DNA of 32,918 nt from an uncultured Lachnospiraceae bacterium (GTDB lineage: Bacteria; Bacillota; Clostridia; Lachnospirales; Lachnospiraceae), in assembly GCA_947039785.1 (NCBI GenBank), contig CAMQZX010000012.1:1-32918 (forward strand), in the 5' to 3' direction. Below are positions 1 to 8,500 of this stretch, one piece after another; the first letter of the stretch is position 1, and each line of letters starts with the position of its first letter. The translations under genes were made by a program, and so were the position numbers. The notes under the pieces were generated by a model. The model worked only from the letters and a program-made list of their open reading frames with translations, made no database searches and was not told the DNA's origin.

Positions 1-71
1 GTCCAGTATGGTATTTAATGTAATGTAGAAAATATATTATCGTAATATCATCAAAGACAAGGAGTGATTTC

Positions 72-1370
72 ATGTATACTAACGAGACGCTGAATCAAAA
101 AAGAGTTTCAGGAAAAAAAGCCCTGGAATGTATTAAGCCTGGAGACCGGGTTGTAATAGGACATTGTTCCGCGGAGCCATCTTATTTAGTCGATTTACTG
201 GTACAGAACAAAGAAAAGTATGAAAATGTGGAGATTGTGCAATTACTCCCGTTGGGACCGGCTCCATATGCAGAAAAAGGAATGGAAAATCATTTTAAGT
301 ATAATTCAATTTTTGTAGGAAACTCGACCAGAAACGCGGTTGCAGAGGGAAGGGCAGACTTTACTCCATGTTTTTTTTATCAGGTTCCGTCTCTCTTCAG
401 AACCACATTACCAGTGGATGTTGCATTGATTGAGGTCACAGAACCGGACGAATTTGGTTTTTGCAGCTTTGGGGTTGGAGTAGACTATATAAAAGCTGCG
501 GCGGAAAATGCCAAATTTGTAGTGGCACAAATTAATAAAAATATGCCCCGCACATTGGGGGATTCATTTATACATATCAGTGATATAGATTACATTGTTG
601 AATATACAGTGCCAATTACTGAAGTTCCGGCGCCAGTGATTGGAGAGGCAGAATTGGCAATAGGCAGACACTGTGCAAGTTTAATTCATGATGGAGATAC
701 CCTGCAGGTTGGTATAGGTGGAATTCCGGATGCGGTTCTAGCATCATTGACAGATAAAAAGAATCTAGGAATTCATTCGGAACTGATAAGTGACGGGGTT
801 TTGGATTTGATGGAAAGAGGTGTTATCAACAATAGCCAGAAAGAAATTAACCGAGGAAAAACGGTTGCCTCTTTTATTATGGGAACTAAGCGCCTGTTTG
901 ATTTTATTGATAACAATCCGGCTGTTGCAATGCACCCGATTGATTATGTAAATAATCCGTTAGTTATTATGAAACATAAAAACTTTGTTTCGATAAACTC
1001 CTGCATTCAGATTGATCTGATGGGGCAAGTAGTAGCAGAATCTATAGGAAATAAACAGATTAGCGGTGTTGGAGGGCAGGTTGATTTTGTGAGAGGAGCT
1101 GCAATGGCTGAGAATGGCCGTTCTATTATTGCAATGACTTCCACTGCCTTGGACGGAAAAATATCTAAAATCGTCCCATATATTGACAAAGGGGCAGCAG
1201 TCACTACTTCCAGAAACGATGTTGATTACGTCATTACGGAATACGGAATAGCAGCATTAAAAGGATATTCTTTATGTGAAAGAGCAAAGGCACTAATAAG
1301 TATTGCTCACCCTGATTTCAGAGAACAGATGCTATATGAGTGGAAACAAAAATACAAATTAGCTGTTTAA
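72..1370 (+). CDS. acetyl-CoA hydrolase / CoA-transferase family protein
   Basis: A 432-residue protein of the acetyl-CoA hydrolase/4-hydroxybutyrate CoA-transferase family, which moves CoA between short acyl groups and acetate through a glutamyl-CoA intermediate in the cytoplasm. Family signs are the early GDRVVIGHC segment, the central LQVGIGGIPDAV stretch and the C-terminal SGVGGQVDFVRGA loop near residue 331. Length fits the family. The ATG follows AAGGAGTG at a good distance. The XRE gene lies 37 nt downstream and may be cotranscribed; a terminator then separates both from the NRPS operon, so a role in starter activation is not supported by arrangement. Exact acyl substrate (butyryl, 4-hydroxybutyryl, other) cannot be read from the sequence. 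Confidence 0.85.
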   Translation: MYTNETLNQKRVSGKKALECIKPGDRVVIGHCSAEPSYLVDLLVQNKEKYENVEIVQLLPLGPAPYAEKGMENHFKYNSIFVGNSTRNAVAEGRADFTPCFFYQVPSLFRTTLPVDVALIEVTEPDEFGFCSFGVGVDYIKAAAENAKFVVAQINKNMPRTLGDSFIHISDIDYIVEYTVPITEVPAPVIGEAELAIGRHCASLIHDGDTLQVGIGGIPDAVLASLTDKKNLGIHSELISDGVLDLMERGVINNSQKEINRGKTVASFIMGTKRLFDFIDNNPAVAMHPIDYVNNPLVIMKHKNFVSINSCIQIDLMGQVVAESIGNKQISGVGGQVDFVRGAAMAENGRSIIAMTSTALDGKISKIVPYIDKGAAVTTSRNDVDYVITEYGIAALKGYSLCERAKALISIAHPDFREQMLYEWKQKYKLAV

Positions 1371-1407
1371 TTATTAAGTACATCTAGTAATAGAGGGGAT
1401 AAAAAGG

Positions 1408-1767
1408 ATGATTGGCAATTCACTTTTGCTTGCGGATAATATAAGAAAGCTGAGGGAAAACAAGGGATTAACACAAATGGAATTGGCAGAGCTTGCCGGA
1501 ATATCTGCGAGTCATTTGGCTAAGATAGAATCTGGATACCGGAATATGGGGATGAATTCCTATTTACAACTTTTAAATGCACTTAAAGTTAATACCATGA
1601 TAATTGCAGAGTTGGAAAATATCAAATATGTGGAGCAGGCGGTTGTTTCCTTTGCGGAAATCATTAAAGATTGTTCCGATACTGAAGTGAAATTTCTGAT
1701 GGATACATTAGAGACGATAAAACATAATATGCGGAAAATGCAGGAAACAGGTATAGGTCATTCATAA
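1408..1767 (+). CDS. small XRE-family helix-turn-helix regulator
   Basis: A 119-residue protein with an N-terminal Cro/C1-type HTH at about residues 8-64 (IRKLRENKGLTQMELAELAG, then SASHLAKIESG). The C-terminal half is a helical tail of unknown role, perhaps for dimerisation. The ATG at 1408 follows a purine-rich GGGGATAAAAAGG stretch. It sits 37 nt after the CoA-transferase and just before a strong terminator, with the NRPS operon beginning some 190 nt later. It could control the CoA-transferase, the NRPS operon or itself; no operator could be assigned. Confidence 0.8.
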   Translation: MIGNSLLLADNIRKLRENKGLTQMELAELAGISASHLAKIESGYRNMGMNSYLQLLNALKVNTMIIAELENIKYVEQAVVSFAEIIKDCSDTEVKFLMDTLETIKHNMRKMQETGIGHS

Positions 1768-1783
1768 TAATTGCATTAGTAAG

Positions 1784-1822
1784 AGGCATAATTAGTATCG
1801 AACTACTAATTATGCCTTTTTA
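1784..1822 (+). terminator. rho-independent terminator after the XRE gene
   Basis: A perfect 14-bp inverted repeat, AGGCATAATTAGTA (1784-1797) against TACTAATTATGCCT (1804-1817), with a 6-nt loop and a run of T at its 3' side (TTTTT). It lies 17 nt after the XRE stop and marks the boundary before the NRPS operon. Confidence 0.85.
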
Positions 1823-1844
1823 ATTAGTTGTATATCCTGCGAAG

Positions 1845-1875
1845 TTTTTTCGAGGAACCCGCTTTTTTTGTCGAG
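1845..1875 (+). promoter_or_regulatory. two tandem 0A-box-like sites upstream of the NRPS operon
   Basis: The 138-nt gap between the terminator and cysE holds two similar T-rich elements: TTTTTTCGAG (1845-1854) and TTTTTTTGTCGAG (1863-1875). The second contains TTTTGTCGAG, one base from the Spo0A box core TTTTGTCGAA as I recall it; the first is a weaker match. I could not find a convincing -35/-10 pair here, so the operon promoter is unplaced. Assignment to Spo0A is inference; the repeats themselves are visible. Confidence 0.3.
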
Positions 1876-1960
1876 TAGAGATTATTTAAGAGGAATGATG
1901 TTAGAATACAGTCGCAATATCGGAACGTGATGATCTATTTGTAAGGAGAAGAGGTGGCAG

Positions 1961-2515
1961 ATGATAATAAGTAATATAATTGCGGATATTGAAGCTGCAT
2001 TAAAGAGAGACCCAGCGGCCAAAAATAGTCTTGAAGTCATAATGTTGTATCAGGGTGTACATGCTTTGATTGCCTATAGATATGCACATTGGTTTTATGT
2101 CCGCAGGCATTATTTTATTGCGAGATGGATCTCGCAGCACTCACGCAAGCGAACATTAATTGAGATTCATCCGGGAGCTAAAATAGGAAAAGGGGTTTTT
2201 ATTGACCATGGAGCGGGGGTAGTGATTGGTGAGACTGCAGTGGTGGGAGATAACTGTACGATATATCAATGTGTTACATTAGGCGGCACAGGCAAGGAGA
2301 ATGGGAAACGGCATCCGACACTGGGAAAGAATGTCACGGTCGGAGCGGGAGCGCAGGTTTTAGGAAATATTATAGTAGGAGACAACTGTAAAATTGCTTC
2401 CAATGCGGTTTTGTTAGAGTCTGTGGGACCAAACAGAACGGTTGTGGGTATGCCAGCAAAACCCGTAATGCCTAAGAAATATAAAGTACAAAGTAAACTT
2501 GTGGAGGAAGGATAA
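1961..2515 (+). CDS. cysE: serine O-acetyltransferase (CysE-type)
   Basis: A 184-residue left-handed beta-helix acetyltransferase that makes O-acetylserine from serine and acetyl-CoA, the committed step to cysteine. The helical N-terminus (about 1-65) is followed by hexapeptide repeats with the SAT signature IDHGAGVVIGETAVVG (His83 is the likely catalytic base) and LGGTGKENGKRHP. Length matches the short bacterial CysE class. The ATG at 1961 follows AAGGAGAAGAGG. It is the first gene of the NRPS operon, and its stop touches the start of the thioesterase. Because all three downstream A domains appear to load cysteine, it most likely boosts cysteine supply for the metallophore. No cysteine synthase is present in the window. 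Confidence 0.92.
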   Translation: MIISNIIADIEAALKRDPAAKNSLEVIMLYQGVHALIAYRYAHWFYVRRHYFIARWISQHSRKRTLIEIHPGAKIGKGVFIDHGAGVVIGETAVVGDNCTIYQCVTLGGTGKENGKRHPTLGKNVTVGAGAQVLGNIIVGDNCKIASNAVLLESVGPNRTVVGMPAKPVMPKKYKVQSKLVEEG

Positions 2516-3250
2516 ATGAACAAATTTTTATTGGATGTCCCAAATACTTCAGAACGTCTAAGGATTTTTTGCTTTCCGTATGCGGGAGGTGGGGCGTCTA
2601 CATATAGAAACTGGAATACATATCTTAAACCGGGAATGAAGTGTTATCCGATTCAATTGCCGGGAAGAGAAAACCGTATATCCGAAACACCTTATAGAGA
2701 GATGGATACACTGGTGAAAGATGTGGTCTCCGCTTTAGTACCATATCTGGATACTAACTATATTCTGTTTGGGCATAGCATGGGGGCAAAAATAGCTTGT
2801 GAAGTTGGAGGCGCTTTAGAACATTACAATAATGTGCAGAATCCATGTCATTTGATTGTTTCGGGTAGTCAGGCCCCACATATTCCGGACCCAAACCCAT
2901 TGCACAATTTGCCAGAGGATAAGTTTATCGAGGGCCTTAAGCAGTATTCTGGTATGAGTCAAGAATTTTTAGAAAACAAGGAATTAATGAAACTGTTTAT
3001 GCCTTTGTTCAGAGCAGATTTTGTACTTGACGAGACATATACATTTAAAAAAAGAAATTTTAGTTTTCCTATTTCGGCTTTATATGGGAGTCAGGACGTG
3101 GGATCAGAGCCAGAGACCGATGAATCATGGAGTGAATACACTCATAAAACGTATGATAAAAAAATATTTCAGGGAGATCACTTTTTCATTAAATCACAGG
3201 AGAAAGAAGTTGTTCAATATATATGTCAAAAATTAGAGGCATACCTGTGA
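2516..3250 (+). CDS. type II thioesterase of the NRPS operon
   Basis: A 244-residue alpha/beta hydrolase of the external (type II) thioesterase family, which frees mis-acylated carrier proteins in NRPS lines. It shows the family start LRIFCFPYAGGGAS, IQLPGRENR, and the nucleophile elbow GHSMG (Ser88). The likely acid and base are the Asp in YGSQD and the His in GDHFF near the C-terminus. Similar stand-alone enzymes (YbtT, PchC, IrtT types) accompany thiazoline siderophore clusters. Its ATG directly follows the cysE stop, and its 3' end overlaps the start proposed for the PPTase, so translation is probably coupled. Confidence 0.92.
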   Translation: MNKFLLDVPNTSERLRIFCFPYAGGGASTYRNWNTYLKPGMKCYPIQLPGRENRISETPYREMDTLVKDVVSALVPYLDTNYILFGHSMGAKIACEVGGALEHYNNVQNPCHLIVSGSQAPHIPDPNPLHNLPEDKFIEGLKQYSGMSQEFLENKELMKLFMPLFRADFVLDETYTFKKRNFSFPISALYGSQDVGSEPETDESWSEYTHKTYDKKIFQGDHFFIKSQEKEVVQYICQKLEAYL

Positions 3251-3969
3251 GAACCACGGCAGCTATGAAAACGGTTATAAAATATTATGGATACAGCCAT
3301 TTGGATGAAGCGGTTTTCGGCATTGGAGCAAACGAGATACATGTTTGGGAATTTAATATAGAGGTCTATGAGAAGTTATCAGCGCACTATTTTGAGTATC
3401 TGTCGGAGGAGGAAACGAAAAGAGTAGAAAAATTACGTAAGATTAATGATAAGAAACAATATGTGATAGGTCACATTTTTTTGCGAATCTTGCTAAGCAA
3501 GTATTTAGAAATTCCGATTCATCAGATTTCTTTGTTCAGAGATTTACATGGAAAAATAAAACTGGAAGGAAACGGCGGTAACATATCATTCAATCTATCC
3601 CATTCTGATGAGATGGTAGTGCTGGCATTTTCCAAATATAAAGATTTAGGGGTAGATATTGAACGGATTCATAATATACAGGATTTTTTGCAGATAGCAC
3701 AACTATATTTTCGGAAGGAGGAATACGATTATATTTCAAAAATTGATGCAGAAACCCCGCTGAGTAAATTTTATAAAGTTTGGACAATTAAAGAAGCCTT
3801 TGTTAAAGCAACCGGTGAGGGGTTAAGTCGTTCTTTAAAGACATTTTCAGTGGAAACGGATTCTGTGATCAGTATTCAGGCAGGGCAAGATACCATAGGA
3901 GTTTGGAGGCATTTTGAACTTGAAATGGATAGGAATTATGCAGCTACTGTCGTAATAAATGTAAGTTAA
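3223..3969 (+). CDS. 4'-phosphopantetheinyl transferase (Sfp-type)
   Basis: A protein of about 248 residues that transfers phosphopantetheine from CoA to carrier-protein serines and so activates the ArCP and the three PCPs encoded downstream. The Sfp signature is complete: FNLSHS near residue 123, GVDIE near 143 (Mg2+ ligands) and WTIKEAFVKATGEGL near 187. The ATG at 3223 overlaps the thioesterase by 28 nt but has only a weak ribosome site; an in-frame ATG at 3265 is an alternative, so the first 14 residues are uncertain. Having its own PPTase makes the cluster self-sufficient and easier to transfer between hosts. Confidence 0.92.
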   Translation: MSKIRGIPVRTTAAMKTVIKYYGYSHLDEAVFGIGANEIHVWEFNIEVYEKLSAHYFEYLSEEETKRVEKLRKINDKKQYVIGHIFLRILLSKYLEIPIHQISLFRDLHGKIKLEGNGGNISFNLSHSDEMVVLAFSKYKDLGVDIERIHNIQDFLQIAQLYFRKEEYDYISKIDAETPLSKFYKVWTIKEAFVKATGEGLSRSLKTFSVETDSVISIQAGQDTIGVWRHFELEMDRNYAATVVINVS

Positions 3970-3987
3970 TTTATGGAGGAAACAAAA

Positions 3988-5532
3988 ATGAATCATTATG
4001 ATTGTTTAGAAAACATGACTTTATGGCAGCATTTACAAGATCTAACAGAAATGTACTGTTCTAATATTGCCGTCACAGATGGAGGGGACAGATATTCTTA
4101 TAAAGAACTGCGTGACAGGGCAGGGAAACTGTCTGCCGCATTTTATAATATGGGTATTAGAAAAAACGATAAAATACTACTGCAATTACCAAATAGCATT
4201 GAATTTGTTTTAAGTTGTTTTGCACTGTTTAAGATTGGAGCAGCACCAGTTCTTATAGTACCAGGACTGCGTGAAAAAGAACTGAATGTTATTGCGAAAA
4301 GTGTTATGCCTGTTGCCTATATTTGTCCAGATAATTTTATGGGTTACTCATATGAGAAAATGGCGGAGTGGTTGTTAAAAAATCACAAATCGGTGAAAAG
4401 GGTTATTTGGAAAGAAGATATTTTAAATCTTTCTAGTGGAAATGATTTACAGGATATCATGGAGCCTGTAAATGCAAAAGATACTGCTGTATTGCTCCTT
4501 TCAGGTGGAACAACCAACATACCTAAATTAATACCTGTGACTCATGAAGCTTTTGCTTATCATGCAAAAAGTGCTGGCAGACATTGTGGATTTAATTGTA
4601 GTACAGTATTTCTTTCTTTATTGCCAATGGAGCATAAATTGACATTATATAGTCCTGGTGTAATGGGTACACTTTTTTCTGGTGGAAGAATTGTCATGAG
4701 TAATGATGGAAGCTGCGAATCAGCGTTTTTCTTAATAGACCAGGAGCATGTCACGGTAACGGCGATGGTTCCTACATTAGCAAAATTGTGGATAGAAACT
4801 CTGGAATGGGAAGACAGCTTTAACTTGTCATCCATGCAAGCGATAGTAATAGGCGGTGCCTTGCTGGATGAAAGCACAGCCATGAAATTAATGGATAAAA
4901 CAGGTTGGAATGTGATACAGGCATATGGGATGTCAGAGGGATTTTTGAGTTTATCTGTTTTGAATGAACCCATAGATAAAAGATGTAAATATCAGGGCAG
5001 ACCTGTTTCTGATTACGATGAGGTTTTGATTATTGGTGAGAATGGGGAGAACTTGGGAACGGGTAAGCCGGGAGAGATAATAGTAAAGGGTCCATACTTA
5101 TTTCATGGATATTATGGCTCTACAGATAGCTCTTGTTTTGATAAAGACGGGTTTTATCATACCGGAGATGTTGGGTATATAACAGAAGAGCGGTATCTGA
5201 AAATAGAAGGACGGCTTGGAGACAGAATAAATAGGGCAGGAGAAAAAATCGTACCATCAGAGATTGAAGGATATTTAAAGGGAATCAGAGGAATTAAGGA
5301 TGCCGTAGTTATAGGAATACCTGATGAAATATTAGGCGAAAGAAGCTGTGCCTGCCTTCAGACAAATAATTCAACAATAACTGTAGCAGAAGTACGCCAA
5401 CATTTTACCGAGATGCAGGTTGCTCAATATAAAATACCGGACCAGGTGGTTGTTTTGTCTGACTGGCCTTGCACTGGAACCGGCAAGATACATAAAAAGG
5501 CATTAAAGAATTTAGTAATGAATATGAAATGA
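3988..5532 (+). CDS. stand-alone aryl/acyl-acid AMP ligase loading the ArCP
   Basis: A 514-residue adenylating enzyme of the EntE/DhbE/YbtE family, expected to activate the starter acid and load it on the ArCP of the first NRPS. Visible motifs are LLLSGGTTNIPKLIP, QAYGMSEG, HTGDVGY, the hinge GDRINRAGEKI and the C-terminal lysine loop GTGKIHKKAL. The ATG at 3988 is preferred over 3973 because GGAGG at 3976-3980 sits 7 nt before it. The odd point is the substrate pocket: where EntE/DhbE have A-H-N before the SSPG turn, this protein has E-H-K (Lys217). The Asn contacts the 2-hydroxyl of salicylate or DHB, so the starter may not be either. The call to the family is firm; the substrate is open. 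Confidence 0.88.
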   Translation: MNHYDCLENMTLWQHLQDLTEMYCSNIAVTDGGDRYSYKELRDRAGKLSAAFYNMGIRKNDKILLQLPNSIEFVLSCFALFKIGAAPVLIVPGLREKELNVIAKSVMPVAYICPDNFMGYSYEKMAEWLLKNHKSVKRVIWKEDILNLSSGNDLQDIMEPVNAKDTAVLLLSGGTTNIPKLIPVTHEAFAYHAKSAGRHCGFNCSTVFLSLLPMEHKLTLYSPGVMGTLFSGGRIVMSNDGSCESAFFLIDQEHVTVTAMVPTLAKLWIETLEWEDSFNLSSMQAIVIGGALLDESTAMKLMDKTGWNVIQAYGMSEGFLSLSVLNEPIDKRCKYQGRPVSDYDEVLIIGENGENLGTGKPGEIIVKGPYLFHGYYGSTDSSCFDKDGFYHTGDVGYITEERYLKIEGRLGDRINRAGEKIVPSEIEGYLKGIRGIKDAVVIGIPDEILGERSCACLQTNNSTITVAEVRQHFTEMQVAQYKIPDQVVVLSDWPCTGTGKIHKKALKNLVMNMK

Positions 5533-5548
5533 TTATGGAGGACGAAAG

Positions 5549-8500
5549 ATGGAGAAGATTAGCACTACAGGAAATAGCAGGTTAGAGGAATTCTGCAGTA
5601 TTATTGAAAGTATCCCCCCGTTTGATAATCTGGAAAATTGGGATATAAATCTTTTGGAGGCAGGCATAACATCACTTAATATGATGCGGGCTTCCAATAT
5701 ACTGAGAAAACATGGGTTTAATATATCCTTTTCTAAGATGATATCAAATCCGTTTATTGCATCATGGTGGAATTTGGTAAAGGAGGATACGGTACAGAAG
5801 CGTGAGGTTGCTATAGATGAAGAATGTATTACAGGCCCCTTTCAGCTTACCGATGTCCAATATGCCTATTGGATGGGAAGACGTGAACAGCAAATTTTGG
5901 GTGGAAATGCCTGCCATGTTTATTTTGAATTTGATTGCCATGAAATAGATGTAGATAAATTGGAACATGCATGGCAGACATTACAAAATTCTCATTCAAT
6001 GTTAAGGGCAAAGTTTAATAAGGACGGAACCCAGGAAATTATGCCCGCGGCATATTCTGATAAACTTACAGTTTATGATCTTCGGGGAAACGATATGCCC
6101 GAGCAGGAACTTGTTACGATAAAAGAAAAGTTATCCCATCGTTTACTTGACGTGCAAAATGGTCAGGTAGCTGAACTTGGGGTAAGTATAATTTCAGATG
6201 ATAAATTCAGACTTCATTTTGATGTAGATTTGCTGGTTGCGGATATGCAGAGCTTACAGATTATTTTTCGTGATCTGGAGGCTATTTATTCACGAAATGT
6301 TCTCCCGACAGTATCACCAAAATGGAATTTCGGTGAATATTTAAAGTTAGAGGAGGAAAGAAAAAGCGGTGATGGAGAAGCCGCAAAGTTGTACTGGGCT
6401 GAGCGCATTCCTTCAATGCCATTAGCACCGGCATTACCATTAGCCAAATCACAGGAATTATTAAAGGCACCTAAATTTGTCCGGCGCAAGTTCCTTTTAT
6501 CTACTGAGGAATGGGAAATACTTAAATCCAAATCAGCAGTTAAACATACTACCCCGGCGATGGTGTTGTTGACCGCCTATGCGGAGGTGCTGGGACGGTG
6601 GAGTACCAATTCTCGTTTCTTAGTAAATATGCCTTTATTTGATCGGCTTTCTGATTTGGATAGCATAGAAAATGCAATTGCTGATTTCACGAATGTTTTA
6701 TTATTAACTATGGACTGTAGTGAAAATCTTACATTTTCGCAGAGACTTGATAATGTCCAAAAGCAATTCCGGGAAGATATGGAATATAGCTCCTATTCAG
6801 GTGTGAAGGTTGTAAGAGAACTGATGAAAATTCATCCAGACGAAAAGGTTATAGCTCCTGTTGTGTTTTCCTGCAACTATGGACATATGCTTATTGAGAA
6901 TGAATTTGAGAAGACTTTCGGCAAAATGAGTTATATGATATCACAAACGCCGCAGGTTTGGATAGATTTTCAGATTTTTGAAATTGAAGGTGGTCTAAAT
7001 TTATCGTGGGATTGTGCTGAAGAACTGTTTGCCCCCGGAATGTTGAACGATATGTTTGAAGCCTATAAGCGAACTATTGTCTGGCTATTACGGCAGGACG
7101 ATTGGAATCGTGTGTACGATGTGATACCGGATTTGGCTATGAAGAGGGGAATTGACAATATAGTAATTCCGACGAATAGCAATCGGCAGCTCTATACCGG
7201 CTTTATTGAGCAGGTTCAGTCAAACAGGCATAATATTGCCATTATAGATGAAAATGATGATGCAAAATATACATACGAGGAACTGTTGAATAAAGCATTA
7301 AAAGTGGCTGCTTTTTTAAAAGAAAACGGAGTGGCTTCCGGTGATTTGGTTTCTGTTTCGCTGCCGAGAGGAGTAAATCAGATTGCTGGGATTTTAGGGA
7401 TTCTGACAGCTGGGGCAGGCTATGTTCCTGTAAATGTGACACAGCCACTTAACAGAAGAGAAAGAATATATAAAAAAGCCGGTATCAGACATATTTTAAC
7501 AGATACCTATTATAAAAAAGAATTGGATTGGCCTGGCGACGTTGAGATTTTAGATATTTTGGAGTCGAAACAATATAAGCCTTTGCAGTATCCGGCTACA
7601 GGTTCCGACACTAATTCGGCTTATGTTATATTTACATCTGGTTCTACGGGGGAACCTAAAGGCGTTGAAATTAGCCATTTAGCAGCAGTCAATACTATAG
7701 ATACTATTAATGAGCAATATCATGTAAATTGTGGGGATAAAATTCTTGCTGTTTCGTCTTATGATTTTGACCTTTCTGTATATGACATATTTGGCATGTT
7801 AAGCGCTGGTGGTACGCTTGTTCTGATTAAGGAAGACAGCCGCAGAGACGCTAACATCTGGCTGGATACAGTGAACAAACATGGGATTACCTTGTGGAAT
7901 TCTGTACCTACCTTATTAAACATGCTGCTTATAGTATCGGAAAGTTATGGTATACAGATTCCCACTCTTAGGCTGGCAATGCTTTCGGGAGATTGGATTG
8001 GCTTGGATATTCCGGAACGTCTTGCAAATGCTGCACCTAATTCACATCTTTTATCCATGGGTGGAGCTACTGAGGCGGCAATATGGTCAAACTATTTTGA
8101 TGTGAAATTGCCGATTCCGAAAGCGTGGCGTTCAATACCCTATGGAAAACCATTGCTAAATCAATATTACAGAGTTGTTGATGAAATGGGCAGAGATTGT
8201 CCAGACTGGGTGCCAGGTGAATTGTGGATTGGTGGTAAAGGTGTAGCGAAGGGGTATATTGGTGATCCTGATATCACGAAAAAAAGTTTTGTGGTCTGGA
8301 ATGATAATAAATGGTACAGAACCGGAGATATGGGAAGATACTGGGCAGATGGAAATATAGAGTTTCTTGGCAGACAGGATTTTCAGGTGAAAGTCCGGGG
8401 ACATCGTATTGAACTTGGGGAAATAGAGGCGGCACTTAGTAAATATCCAGGAATATCACAAAATGTAGTATCTGCTGTGGGGGACGATCATGGAAACAAG

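Noticed and set aside
1823..1960. Cysteine T-box leader before cysE
   Set aside because: Only 138 nt, with no T-box core, specifier stem or antiterminator visible.
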